Program-made: the position numbers and the translations under genes
Shown: one piece after another, positions 48,813 through 54,936 of the stretch
How the letters are laid out: each line of letters opens with the position of its first letter
Numbering within the stretch: the first letter of the stretch is position 1
Origin: Streptococcus sobrinus DSM 20742 = ATCC 33478
Lineage (GTDB): Bacteria; Bacillota; Bacilli; Lactobacillales; Streptococcaceae
Direction: 5' to 3'
Assembly (NCBI RefSeq): GCF_000686605.1
Contig: NZ_JMLC01000014.1
Span: 1-54,936 of the forward strand
Length of the DNA stretch: 54,936 nucleotides
The notes under the pieces: model-generated
What the model was told of the DNA's origin: nothing
Seen by the model: the letters and a program-made list of their open reading frames with translations, nothing else
The model's database searches: none

Positions 48813-49648
48813 TGAAAACGAAAAAACGTATCAATTTAAGTCTGACCTACATTTTGCTGATTATCCTGTCTATCGTCTGGCTTTTCCCTATCTTTTGGGT
48901 GGTCTTGACCTCCTTTCGTGGTGAAGGGACAGCCTTTGTCAGCTACATTATTCCAAAAACCTTTACGCTGGATAACTATATCAAGCTCTTTAACAATGAT
49001 TCCTTTCCTTTTGCTAGATGGTTTATCAACACCCTTGTTGTTGCTATCTTCTCCTGTATCATCTCGACCTTCATTACAGTGGCTATTGCCTATTCCCTCA
49101 GTCGGATTAAATTCAAATACCGCAATGGTTTCTTGAAACTGGCCCTAGTCCTCAATATGTTTCCTGGCTTCATGTCTATGATTGCCATCTACTACATCTT
49201 GAAGGCCCTTGATTTGACCCAAACCCTGACAGCACTGGTGCTGGTTTATTCAGCGGGAGCAGCTCTCGGTTTCTACATTGCTAAAGGTTTCTTTGATACC
49301 ATTCCATATTCCTTGGATGAATCAGCTATGATTGATGGCGCAACCCGCAAGGACATCTTCTTCAAGATTACCCTGCCTCTGTCAAAACCCATCATCGTCT
49401 ATACTGCCTTGACAGCCTTTATCGCCCCTTGGATGGACTTTATCTTCGCCAAGATTATTCTGGGTGATGCCACCGAAAAATATACGGTTGCTATCGGGCT
49501 CTTTGCCATGTTGGAACAAGATACCATCAATGAATGGTTCAAGACCTTTGCTGCTGGTTCCGTGATTATCGCTATTCCAATCACTCTCCTCTTCATGTAC
49601 ATGCAAAAGTACTATGTGGAAGGTATCACCAGCGGTTCTGTCAAATAG
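48812..49648 (+). CDS. malG: Maltodextrin ABC transporter permease
   Basis: 278 residues, six membrane helices. EAA loop DESAMIDGATRKDIFFKITLPLS (residues about 171-193). Pairs with MalF. Start overlaps the malF stop, so translation is coupled. Also called malD. Confidence 0.96.
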   Translation: MKTKKRINLSLTYILLIILSIVWLFPIFWVVLTSFRGEGTAFVSYIIPKTFTLDNYIKLFNNDSFPFARWFINTLVVAIFSCIISTFITVAIAYSLSRIKFKYRNGFLKLALVLNMFPGFMSMIAIYYILKALDLTQTLTALVLVYSAGAALGFYIAKGFFDTIPYSLDESAMIDGATRKDIFFKITLPLSKPIIVYTALTAFIAPWMDFIFAKIILGDATEKYTVAIGLFAMLEQDTINEWFKTFAAGSVIIAIPITLLFMYMQKYYVEGITSGSVK

Positions 49649-49771
49649 GTAAAAGCTTGGCTGAACCCTTTAGCCTTGGTCTTCAAACGAGACCAGACTT
49701 TAGTCAAACCTCTAGTTTTGGCGGTACAATTAAGGAACAGAAATCCAGTTTAGATAAAAGGAAAAAACATT

Positions 49772-50908
49772 ATGACGACTTTAAAACTTGATAAAATTTA
49801 TAAAAAATATCCAAACAGTGACTACTACTCTGTTGAGGATTTCAATCTTGACATCAAAAATCAAGAATTTATCGTTTTCGTAGGACCCTCTGGTTGTGGT
49901 AAATCAACTACCCTGCGAATGATTGCTGGCTTGGAAGAAATCTCCAAGGGAGAGCTTTACATTGACAACGTTCTGGTCAATGATAAATCCCCCAAGGACC
50001 GTGACATCGCCATGGTTTTCCAAAACTACGCCCTCTACCCACACATGACTGTCTTTGAAAACATGGCCTTTGGTCTGGAATTGCGCAAATACAAGAAAGA
50101 CGACATTCGCAAACGGGTTGAGGAAGCCGCCGACATTCTCGGGCTGAAAGAATTGCTCAACCGTAAGCCGGCTGACCTCTCAGGTGGTCAACGGCAACGG
50201 GTTGCCATGGGACGGGCTATTGTCCGCGATGCCAAGGTCTTCCTCATGGACGAACCCCTGTCAAACCTAGATGCCAAGTTGCGGGTATCCATGCGGGCTG
50301 AAATTGCCAAACTTCACCGTCGGATTGGGGCAACCACCATCTACGTTACCCATGACCAAACTGAAGCCATGACCCTAGCTGACCGGATTGTCATCATGTC
50401 AGCCACCAAAAACGAGGCTGGCACGGGTACTGTCGGTAAGGTTGAACAAATCGGAACACCGCAAGAGCTCTACAACAAGCCTGCTAATAAATTCGTTGCT
50501 GGCTTCATCGGCAGTCCAGCCATGAACTTCTTTGATGTCACCGTTAATCAGGACACCATCTCAGATGGCAAGGGCTTCGAAATTGCTTTGACAGAAGGCC
50601 AAAAGAAACTTTTGGAAAGCAAGGGTTATATGGGTAAAGAAGTTACCTTCGGTATTCGTCCGGAAGACATTTCCTCAGCTGAAATTGCCCGGACCACCTT
50701 CCCTTCTGCCGTCGTCGAGGCTACCGTAGAAATTTCCGAATTGCTAGGCAGCGACTCCGTGCTTTACTGTAAGACGGGTAATCAAGAATTTGCTTCTCGG
50801 GTCAATGCCCGCGATTACCTGGCTCCAGGCCAGCACATCAACTTGACCTTCAATGTTGCTAAGGGACACTTCTTCGACAAGGAAACCACCGAACGCATTG
50901 AAGCTTAA
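49772..50908 (+). CDS. malK: Sugar ABC transporter ATPase (MalK/MsmK type)
   Basis: 378 residues. Walker A GPSGCGKST at 38-46, Q-loop VFQNYALYPHMTVFENMAFGL, signature LSGGQRQRVAMGRAIVRDAKVFLMDEPLSNLDAKLR, switch His in YVTHDQTEAM. The C-terminal TOBE regulatory domain runs from about 240. It powers MalFG; streptococcal MsmK-type ATPases are shared by several sugar transporters, and this one may be too. 123 bases separate it from malG, with a hairpin TGGTCT/AGACCA (49678-49695) but no T-run. Confidence 0.95.
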   Translation: MTTLKLDKIYKKYPNSDYYSVEDFNLDIKNQEFIVFVGPSGCGKSTTLRMIAGLEEISKGELYIDNVLVNDKSPKDRDIAMVFQNYALYPHMTVFENMAFGLELRKYKKDDIRKRVEEAADILGLKELLNRKPADLSGGQRQRVAMGRAIVRDAKVFLMDEPLSNLDAKLRVSMRAEIAKLHRRIGATTIYVTHDQTEAMTLADRIVIMSATKNEAGTGTVGKVEQIGTPQELYNKPANKFVAGFIGSPAMNFFDVTVNQDTISDGKGFEIALTEGQKKLLESKGYMGKEVTFGIRPEDISSAEIARTTFPSAVVEATVEISELLGSDSVLYCKTGNQEFASRVNARDYLAPGQHINLTFNVAKGHFFDKETTERIEA

Positions 50909-50924
50909 CACTCATCATCCCAAG

Positions 50925-50957
50925 CTCCAAGGGCCTCTAGCTCTCGGGGTTTTTTAC
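50925..50957 (+). terminator. Weak terminator candidate after malK
   Basis: A short GC-rich stem (CCTC...CGGGG) followed by TTTTTTAC. Stem pairing is poor, so only moderate support. Confidence 0.4.
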
Positions 50958-51057
50958 GGTCCTTCGAGAGGCACGAACGAATGTGGCCCTTGATTCCTTG
51001 ATTGACAAATTTTCGTTAAAATCATTCGGATTTCATCGTCATTCCCTTAAAACAGGC

Positions 51058-51086
51058 TTGACAGCATTCGGATTTTTCGCTAAACT
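51058..51086 (+). promoter_or_regulatory. Promoter of the glycine riboswitch-symporter unit
   Basis: TTGACA (51058-51063), 17 bases, TAAACT (51081-51086), about 35 bases before the first aptamer. Confidence 0.85.
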
Positions 51087-51120
51087 AGTAACATATTTAT
51101 CAATAACCGTTTGAAATCAT

Positions 51121-51310
51121 CAGGAGAGAAAAGACCAGGTCTTTCGCCGAAGGAGTAATGCTCTCAGGTTTCTAGCCATAGAATAGGACTGATGATGGAC
51201 GGACTTCTGGAGAGATTTTCTCTGTGCTGACCAAGCTGTTAAGTGCAGAGAGAACGCCGAAGGGGCAAGGTAGCCTAGACTACTCAAACTCTCAGGCAAA
51301 AGGACAGAAA
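51121..51310 (+). ncRNA. Tandem glycine riboswitch (gcvT motif)
   Basis: Two aptamers. The first begins GGAGAGAAAAGACC, with CGCCGAAGGAGTAA and CTCTCAGG; the second begins GGAGAGATTTTCTCTG, with CGCCGAAGGGGCAA and ACTCTCAGGCAAAAGGACAG. These are the conserved glycine-aptamer cores. A terminator follows 50 bases later. In this class glycine binding usually turns expression on for catabolic genes, but transporters can be switched off; which applies here is not readable from sequence. Confidence 0.95.
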
Positions 51311-51359
51311 TTCAGCCCACAACTGCCTAGACTTTTGTCGTGCTGTTTATAGTCTCCAT

Positions 51360-51392
51360 GGTCCAGACCTCAGCTAGTCTGGGCCTTTTATA
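51360..51392 (+). terminator. Expression-platform terminator of the glycine riboswitch
   Basis: GGTCCAGAC/GTCTGGGCC perfect or G-U paired 9-bp stem, loop CTCAGCTA, then TTTTATATT. It is 51 bases before the symporter start codon. Confidence 0.88.
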
Positions 51393-51443
51393 TTCCTCGA
51401 TTCCATTGGTTGCTGATGATATTAATACTTTGGAGGATTAGTC

Positions 51444-52817
51444 ATGCTAGACTTTTTTACAAAAATTGACGATTTTGTTTGGGGACCACCCCTACTGGTT
51501 CTTCTAGTCGGAACAGGGATTTATTTGACCATTCGCCTGGGACTCCTGCAGGTATTCCGCCTACCTAAGGCTTTTAAATTGATTTTTGCAGAGGACAAAG
51601 GTGAAGGAGACATCTCCAGCTTTGCAGCTTTGGCTACGGCTTTAGCTGCCACCGTCGGAACTGGTAATATAGTTGGGGTGGCGACAGCCATTGGAACTGG
51701 CGGTCCCGGGGCCCTCTTTTGGATGTGGATGGCTGCCTTTTTCGGTATGGCTACCAAGTACGCCGAAGGTCTGCTAGCTATCAAGTACCGGACAAAGGAT
51801 GACAATGGCCAAGTCTCCGGTGGACCCATGTATTACATCATCAATGGAATTACCGGCCGGTTGAAAGTCATCGCCAAACCTCTGGCCTATTTCTTCGCCC
51901 TAGCTGGTATCTTAGTGGCTCTTCTGGGGATTGGGACTTTCTCTCAAGTTAATTCGATTACAGGCTCCTTGCAAAACAGCTTCAATTGGTCACCAAAAGT
52001 GGTCAGCATTATCATTGCCATTTTTGTCGCCATCATTGTCTTTGGAGGAATTCAATCCATCTCCAAGGTTTCAGAAAAAATCGTTCCTTTCATGGCAGGA
52101 CTCTATATTCTGGCTTCCCTCAGTGTCATTGCAATTAACTATCAAAACCTTGTTCCAACCATTGTGGCCATCTTTAAATCAGCCTTCACACCGACAGCTG
52201 CTGTCGGTGGTTTCACAGGAGCTACGGTCATGCAGGCCATTCGCCTGGGGGTCGCTCGGGGAGTCTTCTCTAATGAATCTGGACTGGGTTCTGCTCCTAT
52301 TGCCGCTGCGGCTGCCAAGACCCACGAGCCAGTTGAACAAGGGCTGATCTCTATGACTGGCACCTTCATTGATACCATTATCATCTGTACATTGACAGGC
52401 CTATCCATCCTGATTACGGGTCAATGGTCAGTCAAAGGCTTAGAGGGAGCAGCTGTCACCCAGTCAGCTTTCTCTTCAGTCTTTGGCAATATTGGTAGTT
52501 TGGTTCTGACCCTATCTTTGGCTCTTTTTGCCTTTACTACTATTCTTGGCTGGTCTTACTATGGCGAACGTTGCGTAGAATTTGTCTTTGGCACCAAGGG
52601 AATTACCATTTACCGCTGTATCTTTGTTTTCATGGTGGCCTTGGGAGGCTACCTGCAACTGCAGGTTATCTGGAAAATTGCCGATATTGTTAACGGTCTT
52701 ATGGCCCTGCCAAACCTGATCGCACTCCTAGTGCTATCACCTATTATCATCAAGGAAACTAAATCCTATTTTAAGCGCATGGCAGGAGTTAAAAATCACG
52801 TTGATGCTAGCAAATAA
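51444..52817 (+). CDS. Sodium:alanine/glycine symporter (AGCS family)
   Basis: 457 residues, about ten or eleven transmembrane helices. Family signature regions: FAALATALAATVGTGNIVGV (about 55-75), GPGALFWMWMAAFFGMATKYAEG, GGPMYYI and GVFSNESGLGSAPIAAAAAKT. Imports glycine or alanine with Na+ (or H+). The glycine riboswitch upstream makes glycine the likely substrate. Start has TTTGGAGG about 10 bases upstream. Confidence 0.95.
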   Translation: MLDFFTKIDDFVWGPPLLVLLVGTGIYLTIRLGLLQVFRLPKAFKLIFAEDKGEGDISSFAALATALAATVGTGNIVGVATAIGTGGPGALFWMWMAAFFGMATKYAEGLLAIKYRTKDDNGQVSGGPMYYIINGITGRLKVIAKPLAYFFALAGILVALLGIGTFSQVNSITGSLQNSFNWSPKVVSIIIAIFVAIIVFGGIQSISKVSEKIVPFMAGLYILASLSVIAINYQNLVPTIVAIFKSAFTPTAAVGGFTGATVMQAIRLGVARGVFSNESGLGSAPIAAAAAKTHEPVEQGLISMTGTFIDTIIICTLTGLSILITGQWSVKGLEGAAVTQSAFSSVFGNIGSLVLTLSLALFAFTTILGWSYYGERCVEFVFGTKGITIYRCIFVFMVALGGYLQLQVIWKIADIVNGLMALPNLIALLVLSPIIIKETKSYFKRMAGVKNHVDASK

Positions 52818-52898
52818 GTTAATCCTATAGTAGCAACTGCCACACAAAATTCTCCTGCTTTGCATGACAGAAACTACAAGTAGCTTCTATAAAGAAGT

Positions 52899-53024
52899 CC
52901 ATTGCTGATATCGTCAACGGTCTCATGGTTTTCCCAGATCTGATAATGCTGCTGGACCTCTCCCTCAATCATTATTGCCTCAACCAAGAAATACTTTGCT
53001 AAGTCTCAGCTGGATTTGAGCTAA
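52899..53024 (+). pseudogene. Decayed 3' fragment of a second AGCS symporter gene
   Basis: From 52901 the frame reads IADIVNGLMVFPDLIMLLDLS, matching IADIVNGLMALPNLIALLVLS at the C-terminus of the intact gene. After a one-base shift it continues IIIASTKKYFAKSQLDLS and stops at 53022-53024, matching IIIKETKSYFKRM. No start, no ribosome site and no upstream coding part, so it is a relic. Confidence 0.8.
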
Positions 53025-53031
53025 ATGTGAT

Positions 53032-53067
53032 TACTCTCCTCTTGACAATCAGTCTGGGGGAGTTTTT
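53032..53067 (+). terminator. Terminator after the symporter relic
   Basis: Stem ACTCTCC / GGGGGAGT with a 15-base loop, then TTTTTATTT. It probably ends the symporter transcript and predates the decay of the second gene. Confidence 0.78.
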
Positions 53068-53080
53068 ATTTCCGGCCCCA

Positions 53081-53110
53081 TTGGCTTGGAGCCAGCAATT
53101 CTGCTATAAT
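53081..53110 (+). promoter_or_regulatory. Promoter of the CDF exporter gene
   Basis: TTGGCT (53081-53086), 18 bases, TGC-TATAAT (53105-53110), then a leader of about 22 bases with AAGGAGGA. Confidence 0.72.
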
Positions 53111-53138
53111 ATAGGGTATTAGAAATCAAGGAGGACTT

Positions 53139-54335
53139 ATGGCAACTGCGGAAGATAATATAAAATTTGCAAGGCGGGGGCCCATTGTCTCCATCTTCGC
53201 CTATCTGGTCCTGACCGTTGGTAAGCTGGTCTTCGGTTATCTGCTGAATTCTTCCTCCCTGACTGCCGACGGTTTTAATAACCTGTCAGACATCATGAGT
53301 AATGTCATCCTCTTGGTTGGCCTCTATCTGGCTAGTCGACCGGCTGATGAAGACCATCGCTTCGGCCATTGGAAAATTGAAGATTTAGCCAGCCTGCTGA
53401 CTTCCTTTATCATGTTTCTGGTTGGCTTTCAGGTTCTTTTTGAAACCATTAAAAAGCTAATCGGCAACAGTCAAACTGAGATTGATCCATTGGGTGCCTT
53501 GGTTGGTGTCATTTCCGCCCTAGTCATGTATGGTGTCTACCTCTACAATCGCCACTTGTCTAAGAAGGTCAAGTCCTCAGCCCTGCTGGCAGCTTCCAAG
53601 GATAATCTGTCAGATGCCGTCACTTCGATTGGAACTTCGGTTGCCATTGTGGCCAGCTCTCTGAACTTGTCCATCGTTGACCGGATCGCCGCCATCATCA
53701 TCTGCTACTTCATCCTCAAGACAGCCTATGACATCTTTATCCAGGCCACCTTCAGTCTATCTGATGGCTTTGATGATAAGCAGTTGTCCCAATATGAGAA
53801 GGCTATTTTACAAATCCCCAAGATTACAGCCGTCAAATCCCAGAGGGGGCGGACTTACGGTTCCAATATCTTCCTCGACCTGGTTCTGGAAATGAATCCT
53901 GACCTATCTGTCTATGAGAGCCATGCCATTACCGAGCAAGTGGAGCAACTCCTCCATGATGATTTTCAAGTCTATGATGTCGATATCCATGTTGAACCTG
54001 CTCCTATTCCCGAAGACGAAATCCCTGATAATGTCTATCACAAGCTCTATAAATTTGAAAAACTTGTCTTGGCCAAAATTCCAGACTACGAAACTTATAT
54101 TGCTGAAGACTTTATGCTGGTCAATGAGTATGGTCAAGTCTTAACGGAACAAAGCTTCCTTGACTTGGCTCCCTACTACTCCAGCAACTTCCAATATTTC
54201 AAGATGACCTCCATCAGCCAGAAGACCAAGCTTATTACCTATCGTCTGGAAGGCAGACAGCACGTCAGCATCTGGCGTCGGCATGAAACTTGGAAACTCC
54301 TCTTCCACCAAATCACCCCAGAAACAGAAAGATAA
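53139..54335 (+). CDS. Cation diffusion facilitator exporter (MntE-like)
   Basis: 398 residues. Six membrane helices in the first 210 residues and a long cytoplasmic part of about 190 residues, longer than in FieF-type zinc exporters. The metal-site motifs are NNLSD in helix 2 (SSSLTADGFNNLSDIMSN) and DNLSD in helix 5 (LLAASKDNLSDAVTSIG), i.e. N/D-x3-D rather than the HxxxD typical of zinc CDFs. That and the length point to manganese export as for streptococcal MntE. The metal-sensing C-terminal ferredoxin-like domain includes VDIHVEPAP. Monocistronic, own terminator. Confidence 0.88.
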   Translation: MATAEDNIKFARRGPIVSIFAYLVLTVGKLVFGYLLNSSSLTADGFNNLSDIMSNVILLVGLYLASRPADEDHRFGHWKIEDLASLLTSFIMFLVGFQVLFETIKKLIGNSQTEIDPLGALVGVISALVMYGVYLYNRHLSKKVKSSALLAASKDNLSDAVTSIGTSVAIVASSLNLSIVDRIAAIIICYFILKTAYDIFIQATFSLSDGFDDKQLSQYEKAILQIPKITAVKSQRGRTYGSNIFLDLVLEMNPDLSVYESHAITEQVEQLLHDDFQVYDVDIHVEPAPIPEDEIPDNVYHKLYKFEKLVLAKIPDYETYIAEDFMLVNEYGQVLTEQSFLDLAPYYSSNFQYFKMTSISQKTKLITYRLEGRQHVSIWRRHETWKLLFHQITPETER

Positions 54336-54359
54336 GAGTTGGCTTGGCCAGCTCTTTTT
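54336..54359 (+). terminator. Terminator of the CDF exporter gene
   Basis: AGAG-TGGC / GCCA-CTCT stem with a 2-4 base loop, then TTTTTAC, beginning at the stop codon. Confidence 0.86.
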
Positions 54360-54503
54360 ACTACATATTTGGAAAATTTCAAGATAGATTAGTCAAGTGG
54401 GGCTAATACTGGGTTAAAATCAGAACTATCACTCTGTTTGTAACTACTAAGTAACTCAGATCTGACTTGGTTTGAACTGTCAGGTGACAATTTTAAACAT
54501 CAG

Positions 54504-54569
54504 AGAGTATAAGAATTCGAAATTCTCTATGGGCAAGGTTGGCTCCTTTAGCTAAAGCCCTAATACTCT
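54504..54569. repeat. Possible small inverted-repeat element
   Basis: AGAGTAT (54504-54510) and ATACTCT (54563-54569) bound about 66 bases; the right end continues as TTGAAATTC, recalling the ends of the element before malF. Weak. Confidence 0.3.
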
Positions 54570-54660
54570 TTGAAATTCAAAATTAGCAATTTACTATCTC
54601 AATACGACTACATCTGGAAAATGAAAATAAATCATTAACCAATGGAGTCATTCTAAAAGT

Positions 54661-54717
54661 GATACTTTCGCCAAAGTGGTATTCTTAGCAACAACTATAG
54701 ATGTTGCTAAGAACGGA
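54661..54717 (+). repeat. Intergenic repeat element, copy B (covarying hairpin)
   Basis: GATACTTTCGCCAAAGTGG, short spacer, stem TTCTTAGCAACA (54682-54693), loop of 8, TGTTGCTAAGAA (54702-54713), CGGA. Compared with copy A, stem pairs A-T, T-A and G-C are replaced by C-G, C-G and A-T respectively, keeping the helix. Confidence 0.7.
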
Positions 54718-54729
54718 AATTTTGAAAGA

Positions 54730-54909
54730 GATTTAGTCCGGTGGACTAAATCTGCCTGAGCCTAAAAATTAGAGAGCGAAGGGCTCAAAATTTATCACGG
54801 GGCAAAGATATCAGCTACTAAAGTAGCAAATATCTAACGCCAATCTCTACGAAAATTGACTAGCCCCCTGATTAACTCGGTTAGGCCAGTAAAATCGGCT
54901 AGCCTAACC
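54730..54909. other. Series of hairpins downstream of copy B
   Basis: No gene is supported in the final 570 bases. Inverted repeats in sequence: GATTTAGTCC/GGACTAAATC (54730-54752), TGAGCC/GGCTCA (54757-54787), GATAT+GCTACT / AGTAGC+ATATC (54807-54834), GGTTAGGC/GCCTAACC (54879-54909). The 11-mer TAAATCTGCCT occurs here and in the atpG-atpD gap. Confidence 0.6.
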
Positions 54910-54936
54910 TCGTGTCGTAATGAAACTACGTGAGTT

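Noticed and set aside
49678..49695. Hairpin between malG and malK as a terminator
   Set aside because: No T-run follows and malK is expected to follow in the same unit; at most a weak processing site.

Overview
The window looks like chromosomal DNA of an oral-type Streptococcus, most like the mutans/downei side of the genus. The reasons are a YSIRK-type wall-anchored antigen I/II (GbpC-like) adhesin, the c-a-b-delta-alpha-gamma-beta-epsilon order of the F-ATPase operon, murA-epuA-endA, a preQ1-II riboswitch on queT, and a malXFG plus msmK-type maltose transporter beside malR. The species cannot be fixed from sequence alone. I see no rRNA, tRNA, CRISPR array, intact insertion sequence or phage.

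Layout. 1-3119 (minus) is the N-terminal 1039 codons of a large surface adhesin with seven 56-residue coiled-coil repeats, cut by the window edge. 3.4-8 kb (minus) is the phenylalanyl-tRNA synthetase operon (pheS, a GNAT acetyltransferase, pheT) behind a T-box leader. 8-10.7 kb (minus) holds murA, epuA, the membrane nuclease endA and a DUF1146 protein. 11-17.8 kb (minus) is the complete F1Fo-ATPase operon, broken by an unusual 399-base structured gap between atpG and atpD. 17.9-22.7 kb has a lipid kinase, ligA, queT with its riboswitch, a small membrane protein and a GtrA-like protein. 22.7-25.4 kb is the acetoin branch (alsS, budA). 25.4-30.8 kb has a TPR protein, an AI-2E-family exporter, mutX, a 6-phosphogluconolactonase, a TIM-barrel protein and a small helical protein. 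31-36.3 kb (minus) has metA-dnaD and trmK-nif3-ZIP transporter-FAD oxidase. 36.4-42 kb (minus) has apt, a cyclase-family hydrolase, metY and pcrA. 42.4-51 kb is the maltose locus: malR and a GH13 alpha-glucosidase on minus, malX-malF-malG-malK on plus. 51-54.4 kb has a tandem glycine riboswitch controlling a sodium:alanine/glycine symporter, a decayed symporter fragment, and a cation-diffusion-facilitator exporter. 54.4-54.9 kb has no gene but is full of inverted repeats.

How the parts work together. MetA (with Glu111, the acetyl-CoA type) and MetY make homocysteine through O-acetylhomoserine, and both promoters carry a 17-bp TATAG...CTATA site at nearly the same distance upstream of the -35. 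Maltose uptake (MalXFG-K), hydrolysis (alpha-glucosidase) and repression (MalR) share a divergent control region with two perfect cre-type sites. RNA control is dense: T-box (pheS), preQ1-II (queT), tandem glycine riboswitch (symporter), and intrinsic terminators inside the alsS leader, after malX and between epuA and endA.

Most novel signals: (1) an intergenic element present inside the atp operon and again near the right end, with a 12-bp hairpin in which three base pairs differ compensatorily between copies; (2) the long nested stem-loop in the atpG-atpD gap; (3) genes (gtrA-like, trmK, DUF1146, perhaps ligA) whose extended -10 box lies only 6-9 bases before the ATG, suggesting leaderless mRNAs; (4) the paired MET-box-like sites; (5) a fossil of a second symporter gene after the symporter.
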